This document shows positions 43,551 through 54,798 of a stretch of DNA of 64,000 nucleotides, one piece after another. Under the pieces are notes generated by a model, which saw only the letters and a program-made list of their open reading frames with translations, ran no database searches and was not told the DNA's origin. The position numbers and the translations under genes are program-made. Origin of the DNA: Alcanivorax jadensis T9 (GTDB lineage: Bacteria; Pseudomonadota; Gammaproteobacteria; Pseudomonadales; Alcanivoracaceae); assembly GCF_000756655.1 (NCBI RefSeq), contig NZ_ARXU01000004.1:62001-126000 (forward strand), in the 5' to 3' direction. The first letter of the stretch is position 1, and each line of letters starts with the position of its first letter.

Positions 43551-43649
43551 CAAGCTACGAGCTGCTAGTTTCAAGCTATTAGATTAAAGAAGGGCTACCT
43601 TCTGTTTTCGGGTTGTTCTCGAAGCTAGAGGCTAGTAGCTCGCAGCTTA
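43551..43649. repeat. AGCTNNNAGCT-type inverted repeat before alaS
   Basis: CAAGCTACGAGCTGCTAGTT on the left and GAGGCTAGTAGCTCGCAGCTT on the right form an imperfect palindrome. Similar AGCTTGTAGCTTGCAGCTT wording occurs at 6808-6830. Confidence 0.6.
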
Positions 43650-43723
43650 CTGAACCATCGCAACCGGGCCGGCAGGGCGGTATACTCGGCGCTCTCTGAT
43701 AGCCAGCCGATAATGTTTCTCCT

Positions 43724-46324
<2,601 letters not shown>

Positions 46325-46417
46325 GCCGCGGTCAAGACCATGGCTCAGCCCTCAACATGAAATCCCGGCGCGTTTCTGTTAGAGTTACGCGCTCTTTTTT
46401 GCAGATAAAGCGACTTT

Positions 46418-47644
46418 ATGGCCCTTATAGTGCAGAAATACGGCGGTACCTCAGTGGGTACAGTCGACCGCATTCAAGCCGTCGCCGAGAAGGTGGCAGG
46501 CTTCCATAAACGGGGCGACCAGGTGGTCGTGGTGGTGTCCGCCATGAGCGGCGAAACCAATCGCCTGATCGAGCTGGCCAAAGGTGTCAGCGATAACCCT
46601 TCACCGCGCGAGATGGATGTGCTGGTCTCCACCGGCGAGCAGGTCACCATTGCCCTGTTGTCCATGGCGTTGCAGAAGCAGGGCATCAATGCCCGCTCCT
46701 ACACCGGCAGCCAGATTCCCCTGCGCACTGACAGTGTCCACTCCAAGGCTCGTATCGAAGAGATCGACGACAAGAAAGTGCGTGCCGACCTGAATGGCGG
46801 CAGCGTTGTGGTCGTGGCAGGTTTCCAGGGTGTGGATGCCGACGGCAACATTACCACTCTCGGCCGTGGCGGCTCCGATACCACCGCCGTGGCTCTGGCC
46901 GCCGCATTGCAGGCCGACGAGTGTCAGATCTACACCGACGTGGACGGCGTTTACACCACCGACCCCCGTGTGGTGGATAACGCCCGTCGCCTGGACAGCA
47001 TTACCTTCGAGGAAATGCTGGAAATGGCCAGTCAGGGCTCCAAGGTCCTGCAGATCCGCTCTGTGGAATTCGCCGGCAAGTACAATGTGCCGCTGCGTGT
47101 CTTGTCCAGTTTCCAGGATGGTCCTGGAACTCTCATTACCGTCGACGACGAGGTTGATATGGAAAAGCCGGTAATCTCCGGAATTGCCTTTACCCGTGAT
47201 GAAGCCAAAATCATCGTGCGTGGCGCCCCGGATACCCCGGGCATTGCCTACAAGATCCTCGGCCCGGTGAGCGCAGAGAACATAGAAGTGGACATGATCG
47301 TGCAGAACGTGGGCAAGGACGGCGCCGCCGACTTTACCTTCACTGTGCACCGCAACGATTTCGCCCGTGCCCAGGAAGCACTGCGCAAGGCTTCCGAAGA
47401 GCTGGGCAACCCGGAAATCATTGGTGACGACAAGATTGCCAAGGTGTCCCTGGTGGGTGTGGGCATGCGTTCCCACGCTGGTGTAGCGTCCAAGATGTTT
47501 GAAACCCTGGCTAACGAAGGGGTCAACATCGAGATGATCTCCACCTCCGAAATCAAGGTGTCTGTAGTGATTGCCGAGAAATACCTGGAGCTGGCGGTAC
47601 GTGCTCTGCACTCCGCGTTTGAGCTGGATCAGCCTGCCGGCTGA
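46418..47644 (+). CDS. lysC: Aspartate kinase
   Basis: Phosphorylates aspartate, the first step to lysine, threonine and methionine; 408 residues. N-terminal KYGGTSVGTVDRI, then TLGRGGSDTTAVALAAAL, and the catalytic TDVDGVYTTDPR. Two C-terminal ACT domains (about 265-330 and 345-405) carry feedback regulation. Size and layout match the Pseudomonas-type alpha/beta lysC, with a possible internal start for the ACT-only beta subunit. No lysine riboswitch in the 93-bp leader. Confidence 0.96.
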   Translation: MALIVQKYGGTSVGTVDRIQAVAEKVAGFHKRGDQVVVVVSAMSGETNRLIELAKGVSDNPSPREMDVLVSTGEQVTIALLSMALQKQGINARSYTGSQIPLRTDSVHSKARIEEIDDKKVRADLNGGSVVVVAGFQGVDADGNITTLGRGGSDTTAVALAAALQADECQIYTDVDGVYTTDPRVVDNARRLDSITFEEMLEMASQGSKVLQIRSVEFAGKYNVPLRVLSSFQDGPGTLITVDDEVDMEKPVISGIAFTRDEAKIIVRGAPDTPGIAYKILGPVSAENIEVDMIVQNVGKDGAADFTFTVHRNDFARAQEALRKASEELGNPEIIGDDKIAKVSLVGVGMRSHAGVASKMFETLANEGVNIEMISTSEIKVSVVIAEKYLELAVRALHSAFELDQPAG

Positions 47645-47647
47645 GGG

Positions 47648-47674
47648 TGTGGATCAGCTTGCCGCTGATCCACA
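47648..47674 (+). terminator. Strong hairpin after lysC, no T-run
   Basis: TGTGGATCAGC-TTGCC-GCTGATCCACA, an 11-bp perfect stem with a 5-nt loop, starting just after the lysC stop. Without a T-run it may be a processing or pausing hairpin. Confidence 0.5.
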
Positions 47675-47879
47675 TACTGCCAGGTAGGTACGGGGCGACG
47701 ACCGGTTGGTCTCGCCCCCCTTCACGGCGAGACTTACGAATACGCTTCAGGCATACTACCGCCCCCGTGCCAGGGGTGGGTAAATGGTCCCGCACCAAGG
47801 AGTCGTCAAGGACGGCAACCCGCGAGCCTCAGGTACGGCATGCGCTCACGGAAATTGAAGGACCCCAGGAGGGATCATT

Positions 47880-48068
47880 ATGTTAATTCTTACGCGTCGA
47901 GTTGGTGAGACCCTGATGGTAGGTGATGAAGTCACTGTGACTGTCCTGGGTGTAAAAGGTAACCAGGTTCGTATCGGTGTGAATGCACCGAAAGAGGTTG
48001 CCGTGCATCGGGAAGAAATCTACCAGCGAATTCAGCACGAAAAATCATCAGACGGTGAGTCTGCCTGA
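47880..48068 (+). CDS. csrA: Carbon storage regulator CsrA/RsmA
   Basis: 62 residues. [20 protein letters not shown] and [10 protein letters not shown] are the RNA-binding strands, including the key Arg near residue 44. It represses or stabilises mRNAs by binding GGA motifs near ribosome sites, and is itself sequestered by RsmZ/CsrB RNAs; a candidate is at 18846. AGGAGG lies before the ATG, and the leader 47680-47879 is long enough for its own promoter. Confidence 0.97.
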   Translation: MLILTRRVGETLMVGDEVTVTVLGVKGNQVRIGVNAPKEVAVHREEIYQRIQHEKSSDGESA

Positions 48069-48171
48069 TTTTTGGGCTGTATTTTCTCCGCAAAATCGTT
48101 ATGATGCGCGGCGAGTTTGGAAACAGGCCGGCAAGAGCCCACATTCCAAGCTGACAATATGACCGCATTCC

Positions 48172-48261
48172 GGAGAGGTGGGTGAGTGGCTGAAACCAGT
48201 TCCCTGCTAAGGAACCATACGGGTTACCGTATCGCGGGTTCGAATCCCGCCCTCTCCGCCA
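48172..48261 (+). tRNA. tRNA-Ser (anticodon GCT), CCA encoded
   Basis: Acceptor GGAGAGG/CCTCTCC, discriminator G and CCA. Anticodon loop CTGCTAA gives GCT. A long variable arm (CATACGGGTTACCGTATC) and T-arm GCGGGTTCGAATCCCGC fit a class II serine tRNA. It follows csrA, a common arrangement. Confidence 0.97.
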
Positions 48262-48265
48262 TATA

Positions 48266-48297
48266 TAAAAAAACGCCCCGCACTGCGGGGCGTTTTT
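48266..48297 (+). terminator. Terminator after tRNA-Ser
   Basis: ACGCCCCGC-ACT-GCGGGGCGT, a 9-bp stem with A-run before and T5 after. Confidence 0.92.
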
Positions 48298-48489
48298 CGT
48301 TGCAGCCTTGCTCACCAGGCGAAGCCCCTCCGATTTTCCTCACTCGTCACGCCTCAATGATTCAGGCTCTCACGCAAAAAGCGCCCTAACGAGCCGCGCT
48401 CATACTTACAAGCAAACATTTTCAACCCGCCCGGCCTCGCAGTTGCGCTACACTATGTACCCCGAAAAACTCCGACCCAAGGTGACGCC

Positions 48490-49524
48490 ATGACTGACAC
48501 CCTGACCATCGCCCGCCCTGACGACTGGCATCTGCATTTCCGCGACGGCGCTCTGCTCGCCGAGACGGTGCCGGCCACGGCGAACGTGTTTGGCCGTGCC
48601 ATTGTCATGCCCAACCTGACCCCGCCGGTGAATACGGTGGCCCAGGCCGACGAGTACCGGCAGCGAATTCTGGCTCAGGTGCCTGCGGGCGTCGCCTTCG
48701 AGCCGTTGATGGTGTTGTACCTGACCGATACCACCTCGGTGGAAGAGGTGGCGCGGGCCGCGAAGAGTGACTTCGTGCATGCCTTCAAGCTGTACCCGGC
48801 CGGTGCTACCACTAACTCCGACAGTGGCGTCACCGATCCGGGCAAGATCACCCATCTCTACGCGGCCATGGAAAAACACGATGTGCCGCTGCTGGTTCAC
48901 GGTGAAGTCACCGATGCAGACATTGATATTTTTGACCGTGAAAAAGTCTTTATCGATCGTTACCTCAATGATATCCGCCGCCAGTTTCCCGGCCTGCGGA
49001 TTGTCTTCGAGCATGTGACAACGGCAGAAGGCATTCACTTTGTGCGCGAGGCCAGTGAGCTGACGGCGGCGACAGTGACGCCGCAACATTTGCTGATGAA
49101 CCGTAACGATATGCTGGTGGGAGGGGTGCGCCCGCACAACTACTGTCTGCCGATCCTCAAGCGTCGCCAGCACCAGGAAACGATCCAGCAGGCGGTGCTG
49201 GAAGGTCATCACCGTTTCTTCCTGGGCACCGATTCCGCGCCCCATGCGCGCAACAAGAAAGAAGCGGCCTGTGGCTGTGCCGGTTGCTATTCCGCGCGGG
49301 CGGCGTTGCCGCTGTATGCCAGCTTTCTCGAGCAGCACAACGCGCTGGACAAGCTGGAAGGCTTTGCCAGCCATTTCGGCGCGGATTTCTACGGTTTGCC
49401 CCGCCATACCGACACGGTGACCCTGGTGCGCAAGCCCTGGTCCGTGCCCGAGGTGATTGATGCGGCCGGGGAGGCTATGGTGCCTTTCTACGCTGGTCAG
49501 CAACTGCCCTGGTCCCTGGGCTGA
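48490..49524 (+). CDS. pyrC: Dihydroorotase
   Basis: Zinc enzyme of pyrimidine synthesis; 344 residues, the type II length. Metal-binding DDWHLHFRDG at residues 10-19. The carboxylated lysine is in HAFKLYPAGATTNSDSGV near 100. Further ligands are in LLVHGEVTD and FEHVTT, and the catalytic Asp is in GTDSAPH. The next gene, a CobW-type metallochaperone GTPase, lies four bases on, which suggests supply of zinc to PyrC or shared zinc control. No Zur box was found by eye. Confidence 0.96.
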   Translation: MTDTLTIARPDDWHLHFRDGALLAETVPATANVFGRAIVMPNLTPPVNTVAQADEYRQRILAQVPAGVAFEPLMVLYLTDTTSVEEVARAAKSDFVHAFKLYPAGATTNSDSGVTDPGKITHLYAAMEKHDVPLLVHGEVTDADIDIFDREKVFIDRYLNDIRRQFPGLRIVFEHVTTAEGIHFVREASELTAATVTPQHLLMNRNDMLVGGVRPHNYCLPILKRRQHQETIQQAVLEGHHRFFLGTDSAPHARNKKEAACGCAGCYSARAALPLYASFLEQHNALDKLEGFASHFGADFYGLPRHTDTVTLVRKPWSVPEVIDAAGEAMVPFYAGQQLPWSLG

Positions 49525-49528
49525 TTGA

Positions 49529-50533
49529 ATGGAACGCTTGCCGGTCGTTGTCCTGAGCGGGTTTCTGGGCAGCGGCAAGACCACGCTGCTCAACCGCTGG
49601 CTCAGTGAGCGCCAGGACCTGGCGGTGATCATCAATGAGCTGGGCGATATCGGCATCGACAAGCACCTCACCGGCCCGGGGCGGGTACCGGTAACCTTGC
49701 TGGCCGGTGGCTGCCTGTGTTGCGTGATACAAGGTTCTCTGTCGAGCACCCTGCGCAATCTCTTCATGGCGCGCAAGAATGGTGAGCTACCGGCGTTTTC
49801 CATGCTGGTGCTGGAAACCACCGGCGCTGCCGATCCCTTCGGTGTCACCGCACCGCTGGAGCAGGATCCCTGGTTGAAGAAACGATTTTTCTGCCAGTCG
49901 GTACTGACCGTGGTGGATGCGCTGGCCGGGGTCCGTAGCCTGGAGCGTCATCCTGAGTGGCTGGAACAGATCCATGCTGCCGATGCCTTGCTGTTGTCCA
50001 AAACAGCGCACTGTGAGCCGCAAGCCCTGGCGGCTCTGAAGGCGCAACTGGCTGCCCTGAATGTCACCGCGCACATTTACTCGGAACCGGCCCCGGTGGA
50101 TCTGCTGGCACAGTCATTTCCCCGTCGCTGCCGGGTCACCGGCAGTTTTGCGCCGGTGCAACCGGGCGGCTCGCTGTTGTCGACACAGTCACCGGTTACC
50201 CCATCATCCCGTCACCAGCTGTATAGCGCTTCACTGCGCTGGGATGGAGTGTTGTCCTGGCCTCTTTGGCAGGCCGCCCTCAAGCAGCTTGCCGAGCAAT
50301 GCGGTGATGCCCTGATCCGGGTAAAAGGCCTGTTGCGCGTGGACGGCCTGGATGGGCCCTTGCTGGTGCAATGGGTGGAAGGCAGTGAGCCGGCGCTTGG
50401 CCCGCTGAATCAATGGCCGGATCAGGATAGGCTCACCCGATTGGTACTGATTGTTCGCCATCCCCAGGCTGACTTTGCGCAACAACAACTGGCACACTGG
50501 GAAACCTTGCTGACACAGCTTGCCGATCAATAG
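49529..50533 (+). CDS. CobW/COG0523-family metallochaperone GTPase
   Basis: 334 residues. Walker A GFLGSGKTT at 11-19, the family's metal-binding GGCLCC at 60-65, LETTGAADP (switch/Walker B region) and SKTAHCEP in place of the usual NKxD (so the G4 motif is altered: SKTA). A CobW C-terminal domain follows. COG0523 proteins deliver zinc or other metals to enzymes in an energy-dependent way. Transcribed with pyrC (4-bp gap), which makes PyrC a plausible client. Confidence 0.88.
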   Translation: MERLPVVVLSGFLGSGKTTLLNRWLSERQDLAVIINELGDIGIDKHLTGPGRVPVTLLAGGCLCCVIQGSLSSTLRNLFMARKNGELPAFSMLVLETTGAADPFGVTAPLEQDPWLKKRFFCQSVLTVVDALAGVRSLERHPEWLEQIHAADALLLSKTAHCEPQALAALKAQLAALNVTAHIYSEPAPVDLLAQSFPRRCRVTGSFAPVQPGGSLLSTQSPVTPSSRHQLYSASLRWDGVLSWPLWQAALKQLAEQCGDALIRVKGLLRVDGLDGPLLVQWVEGSEPALGPLNQWPDQDRLTRLVLIVRHPQADFAQQQLAHWETLLTQLADQ

Positions 50534-50541
50534 GATCCGAC

Positions 50542-50874
50542 ATGGGTTATCTATACCTTGCCGTAGCCATCCTCGCTGAAGTGGTGGCGACCAGCGCGCT
50601 GAATGCCTCCCAGGGATTCACCCGGCTGTGGCCTTCTGTGGTGACTGTGGTGGGCTACAGTATCGCTTTTTATGCCCTGTCGTTGACCCTGCGTACGGTA
50701 CCCATGGGGATTGCCTATGCGGTGTGGGCCGGTGTCGGTATTGTATTGATTGCGCTTGTCGGGGCGCTGTTTTTTCGCCAGCAACCGGACTTGCCGGCAG
50801 TGATCGGTATGGCGTTTATCGTACTTGGTGTGGTGCTGGTAACGTTCGTATCGCGCACCATGCACATTGAATAA
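50542..50874 (+). CDS. SMR-family efflux protein (EmrE-like)
   Basis: 110 residues, four membrane helices. The essential glutamate is in AVAILAEVVATSALN (residue ~13), and the helix-4 region has VLGVVLVTF. The block AYAVWAGVGIVLIALVG is the SMR signature. Exports quaternary ammonium or other cationic compounds by proton exchange, as a dimer. Only 8 bp after the GTPase gene and 12 bp before the next, so it belongs to the same transcript. Confidence 0.92.
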   Translation: MGYLYLAVAILAEVVATSALNASQGFTRLWPSVVTVVGYSIAFYALSLTLRTVPMGIAYAVWAGVGIVLIALVGALFFRQQPDLPAVIGMAFIVLGVVLVTFVSRTMHIE

Positions 50875-50886
50875 CAAGGAGTTCCC

Positions 50887-53037
50887 GTGACAGAGCGGAT
50901 GCAGAATGCCGAACAGGCAGTGGATTATGTGATCGAGCAGACCGGTGGCGAAATTCGCCTGGCCATGCCGCTGGGACTGGGCAAGCCAAACCGTTTTGTG
51001 AATGCGCTTTATGCCCGGGTGGAAAAGGATTCCTCTCTGTCCCTGGATATCTATACCGCCCTGTCCCTGGGCAAGCCGGGTGCCGGCAGTGATCTGGAAA
51101 AACGCTTTCTCAATCCTTTCGCCGATCGCTTGTTCGGCGACTATGAAGAACTGGCTTATCTGAAGCCCCAGAAACGCAGTGCCCTGCCGGATAATATCCG
51201 CGTCTTCGAATTCTTTGTGCAGCCAGGCAGCATGCTGGGCAGCGACAGCGCCCAGCAGCATTACATCAGCAGCAACTACACCCACGTGGCTCGGGATCTC
51301 AACGCTCGCAAGGTCAATGTGGTGGCGCAGATGCTCGCGCATCGGCAGGAAGACGACAGTGATTGCTACAGTTTTTCCTGTAACCCGGAAGTGACTCTGG
51401 ATCTGATGCCGCTGCTCAAGGCGCGCCGGGATGCCGGCGAGACCATCATCTCCGTGGGGCAGGTGCACCGGGACCTGCCCTTTATGGAAAACGATGCCCG
51501 GGTGGATGACTGGCTGGCTGAGATGGATATCCTGCTGGACGATCCCCAGGGGCATACGCGGCTGTTCAGCACCCCGAACATGCCGGTGAATATTCAGGAC
51601 CACTTTGTCGGCTTGCATGCCAGCACCCTGATCAAGGACGGCGGTACGTTGCAGATCGGTATCGGCGCCCTGGGAGATGCGCTGGTACATCATTTGCGTC
51701 TGCGCGAGCAGGATAACGATCTCTATCAGTCCCTGCTTAATGCCTGGTCGCTACCGAAAAGCCACCAGGAACTGGTCGATAGCGAGGGGGGCACCGGGTC
51801 TTTCCGTGAGGGGCTGTACGGATGCAGCGAGATGATGACTCATGGTCTGCTGACGCTGATTGATGATGGCATTATCCGCCGCCCGGTGTATGACTGGGCA
51901 CCGCTGCAGCAGCTGGAAATGCATAACCCGGCCAAGCCCGGTCTGGCCCTGCTGGATGCTCTGCGTGAGCAGGATGCCATTCGCCGTCGTCTTAATCATG
52001 ACCACTTGCGTCAGCTGAAACGCTTCGGAATTTTCCGTCACGATGTTGAAAAGCACGGTGATGAACTGGTGCTGCCCAATGATATCCGCGTGGCCAACGA
52101 CCTTGATGACCGCGCTACCCGGGAGGCTCTCAAGGCGGTATTCGGCGAAGAGCTGGCCGGTGGCGTGGTCATGCATGGTGGCTTCTTCCTGGGGCCCCAG
52201 GCGTTCTATGCACGCCTTCGTGAGATGGATGCGGCGAGCCGGGCTGCCATCAACATGACCCACATCAGCTTCATCAATCATCTTTACGGTGATGAAACCC
52301 TCAAGCGCTTGCAGCGCCAGGATGCCCGTTTTGTGAATACCGCTTTCACTGTGACTCTTCTTGGGGCGGCAGTGGCCGACCAGGTGGAAGATGGTCGGGT
52401 ACTCAGTGGGGTAGGCGGGCAGTACAACTTTGTCAGCCAGGCCCATGAACTGGAAGGGGCCCGTTCCATCCTGATGGTTCGTGCCTGGCGTGAACGCGCC
52501 GGCGAGGCCATGAGCAATGTGCTGTTCCGCTATGGTCACAACACCATCCCTCGCCATTTGCGCGATGTGGTAGTCACCGAATACGGGGTGGCAGATCTGC
52601 GCGGCAAGACCGATGAGGAAGTGGTGATGGCCATGCTCAATGTGGCCGACAGTCGTTTCCAGATCGAACTGATGGAAGAAGCCCAGGCCGCCGGCAAGCT
52701 GCGTAAGGATTACCAGATCCCGGAATCTTATCGGCGTAACAATCCGGAGCATCTTCACGAGATCGCTGAACGGCATGGTGACAAGGCGTTCCCCACTTTC
52801 CCGTTGGGGTCAGATTTCAATGACGTGGAGCAACGGCTGCTCAAGGGGCTGACCTGGCTTAAGGAAAAAGTCAGCCAGAAGGAATATCTGAAATTGGGTC
52901 GAAAGGCGTTGTTCGAGGAGGGAAGCGAAAGCGATTTCGCTGCCGAAATGGAACGCATGGCGCTGGCCGATCCGCACGGAATCCGCGCCCACCTTTACCA
53001 GCGGTTGTTGCTGACGGCGCTGGAAGCCACGCGCTGA
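50887..53037 (+). CDS. Acetyl-CoA hydrolase/transferase family protein (long form)
   Basis: 716 residues, well above the ~500 of acetyl-CoA hydrolase and 4-hydroxybutyrate CoA-transferases. The C-terminal CoA-transferase domain is recognisable (GVGGQYNFVSQAHELEGARS, then VVTEYGVADLRGKT). The N-terminal part has IRLAMPLGLGKPNRFVNALY and GGTLQIGIGALGDAL. A ~200-residue insertion with GTGSFREGLYGCSEMMTHGLL lies between them. GTG start at 50887, AAGGAG upstream. It may transfer CoA between short-chain acids; substrate unknown. Confidence 0.85.
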   Translation: MTERMQNAEQAVDYVIEQTGGEIRLAMPLGLGKPNRFVNALYARVEKDSSLSLDIYTALSLGKPGAGSDLEKRFLNPFADRLFGDYEELAYLKPQKRSALPDNIRVFEFFVQPGSMLGSDSAQQHYISSNYTHVARDLNARKVNVVAQMLAHRQEDDSDCYSFSCNPEVTLDLMPLLKARRDAGETIISVGQVHRDLPFMENDARVDDWLAEMDILLDDPQGHTRLFSTPNMPVNIQDHFVGLHASTLIKDGGTLQIGIGALGDALVHHLRLREQDNDLYQSLLNAWSLPKSHQELVDSEGGTGSFREGLYGCSEMMTHGLLTLIDDGIIRRPVYDWAPLQQLEMHNPAKPGLALLDALREQDAIRRRLNHDHLRQLKRFGIFRHDVEKHGDELVLPNDIRVANDLDDRATREALKAVFGEELAGGVVMHGGFFLGPQAFYARLREMDAASRAAINMTHISFINHLYGDETLKRLQRQDARFVNTAFTVTLLGAAVADQVEDGRVLSGVGGQYNFVSQAHELEGARSILMVRAWRERAGEAMSNVLFRYGHNTIPRHLRDVVVTEYGVADLRGKTDEEVVMAMLNVADSRFQIELMEEAQAAGKLRKDYQIPESYRRNNPEHLHEIAERHGDKAFPTFPLGSDFNDVEQRLLKGLTWLKEKVSQKEYLKLGRKALFEEGSESDFAAEMERMALADPHGIRAHLYQRLLLTALEATR

Positions 53038-53100
53038 TATTGATGCGTGGGAATCTTCCGCAGGGTGCGATGAGCGAGGAGAACCGCACCCTGCGTAATC

Positions 53101-53186
53101 GTAGGAGCGGCGCTTGAGCCGCGAATGGAGTTAAGGTGTGGAATCAACCTTCTTAAGCCTATTCGCGGCTCGAGCGCCGCTCCTAC
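53101..53186. repeat. REP pair (GTAGGAGC type)
   Basis: GTAGGAGCGGCGCTTGAGCC, then GCGAAT, faces ATTCGC and GGCTCGAGCGCCGCTCCTAC over a ~35-bp spacer; a single mismatch in the arms. Confidence 0.9.
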
Positions 53187-53251
53187 AGAAAAGCATTCTC
53201 TCCGTGTTCTCTGTGACCTCTGTGGTAAAAGCGGATTTTGAAAGCGCCTGA

Positions 53252-53770
53252 TCAGGCGCTTTTCCTTTCCTCTACCTGATCGGCTTTTTTGGAACGTGTC
53301 TTGGCGGGGTTGCTGGACAGTGCTCGCCAGAACGGAATGCGGCGGGTGACCGCCACCATTTCGTCGACGCTGTCGCTGATGCCGGAGAGGCGATCCACGG
53401 TATCCCTCAGGCCCACCAGTTCGTCCACATGTTCGGACATCTTGAACACCACCATGTAAAACTCCAGCAGGGCGCGCAGTACCGATGCCAGTACCAGAAA
53501 CGTCAGTGGTGCGGCGAAGAAAAAGTAGAACAGCCCACGCCAGGTTGAAGCCATAAAGGCTTCCACGCAGACGTAGACCAGACCGCAGGCAATGGCTACC
53601 AGAGCGATCCCGTAGACGCCGGGCAGCACCTGAATGATCATGTATTTGTCGAACTTGAAGTTGAACAGCTCGCGCCAGTACTGCACAACCCAGAAGAGTC
53701 CGCGGCGCATACGGTCACCGAATTTTTCCGTTTGTTTTTCCGGTGTTATGTGCTGATTATTCTCTACCAT
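53252..53770 (-). CDS. DUF4282 membrane protein
   Basis: 172 residues. Two long membrane helices (about residues 48-72 and 78-108), preceded by LFNFKFDKYMIIQVLPGVY, the DUF4282 opening. A helical region of VDELVGLRDTVDRLSGISDS and a basic C-terminus follow. Start ATG at 53770 overlaps the DUF2804 stop by seven bases; last gene of the PadR operon. A hairpin (AAAGCGCC/GGCGCTTT) covers its stop codon. Function unknown. Confidence 0.82.
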   Translation of the reverse strand: MVENNQHITPEKQTEKFGDRMRRGLFWVVQYWRELFNFKFDKYMIIQVLPGVYGIALVAIACGLVYVCVEAFMASTWRGLFYFFFAAPLTFLVLASVLRALLEFYMVVFKMSEHVDELVGLRDTVDRLSGISDSVDEMVAVTRRIPFWRALSSNPAKTRSKKADQVEERKSA

Positions 53771-54798
53771 TTTGCGTACTGCTCCTCGACAAAACCGTAT
53801 TGCCCGTCAATGGTCAGGGTGCGTCCGTCCTTGAGTCGGAGCTCGCCATCGAAGCGGCCAAACAGCTGATTGAAATTGCTGGCAAACAGGCCCAGGTTCA
53901 TCCGTTCGCGATGATTGCCATTGGGGGTGAAGCGAAGCGATACCTGCCCGCACTGACTGCGCAGGGTCCAGGGTTGCATCAGATCATCCCGGTTGTATTC
54001 AAAGATCACACCGCCGGTGGGGATCAGCTGATCGTCCACCCACAGGCAGTTTTCTGAAAATGTGGTTTCGTTGACGCCGCAGGACAGATTCAATCCCACC
54101 CGTGTGCTGCCGATCAGGGCGGACAGGCACGCCCAGTTCCAGAATGTTTCGCGGCGCATATAGCCGGCGGAAAAATCGTGGTGGCCGCTGGCGCCCAGCT
54201 CGGCCAGATCCTGGTGATTGCCGTCCTGCTGCAGGGTGCCGGTGACAGTGCGACCGGCGACTTTATTGGCGTACACCCAGCCATTGACGCCGGTGCGGGT
54301 ACACAAGGACATGGGCTGATACTCCGGGCCCTCGTCCATCTGTACATTCAGCGACAGGTCCTTCAGGTCCACCCGCAGGGTTTTGCTCAGGGCGCCGTCC
54401 TGCTCCTGGTAGCCCAGGCGGATATCCACGCCGCGGCGCTGAAAGTGGCTTTCACCATGCCTTGGTGACGTGGACATGTTCAGTTCCCGGCCCAACGGCG
54501 AGCGCCAAGTATATTCTCGTAAGCGCCCGGTGCGGGGCTCAAAGATGTAAAAAAACGCCATCCCTAGGTAGGCGGTATGGGCCAGGGCACAGCCGGCCAG
54601 CAGCTCCTGGCTGATAACGCCGAAATACTGGAACTGCTTGTAATGAAAATGCCGGGCAAAACGTGGCGCGGGCTGACCCATGGGGGTGCGGTAATCCGCC
54701 TCGCGACCGTTGATGGTGGCGACGGTCTCGGGAAAGACGCCAAGGGCGACCTGGCCCTGGTTGTCTACCAGTGCCAGGGGTTGAGGCTGAAAGTTCAT
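53764..54798 (-). CDS. DUF2804 family protein
   Basis: 344 residues, beta-rich, no signal peptide or membrane helix. Blocks typical of DUF2804: FHYKQFQYFGVISQELLAGC, then AYLGMAFFYIFEP, and a C-terminal NQLFGRFDGELRLKDG, then YGFVEEQYAKW. The fold is probably lipocalin- or calycin-like; activity unknown. It overlaps DUF1853 by four bases and DUF4282 by seven, which points to tight co-expression. Confidence 0.85.
   Translation of the reverse strand: MNFQPQPLALVDNQGQVALGVFPETVATINGREADYRTPMGQPAPRFARHFHYKQFQYFGVISQELLAGCALAHTAYLGMAFFYIFEPRTGRLREYTWRSPLGRELNMSTSPRHGESHFQRRGVDIRLGYQEQDGALSKTLRVDLKDLSLNVQMDEGPEYQPMSLCTRTGVNGWVYANKVAGRTVTGTLQQDGNHQDLAELGASGHHDFSAGYMRRETFWNWACLSALIGSTRVGLNLSCGVNETTFSENCLWVDDQLIPTGGVIFEYNRDDLMQPWTLRSQCGQVSLRFTPNGNHRERMNLGLFASNFNQLFGRFDGELRLKDGRTLTIDGQYGFVEEQYAKW

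Noticed and set aside
46325-46417. A lysine riboswitch before lysC
   Set aside because: The gap is only 93 bp and shows no lysine-riboswitch core.
48298-48489. A Zur box before pyrC
   Set aside because: No GATATNTTATAACNTATC-like palindrome could be found by eye, despite the metallochaperone neighbour.
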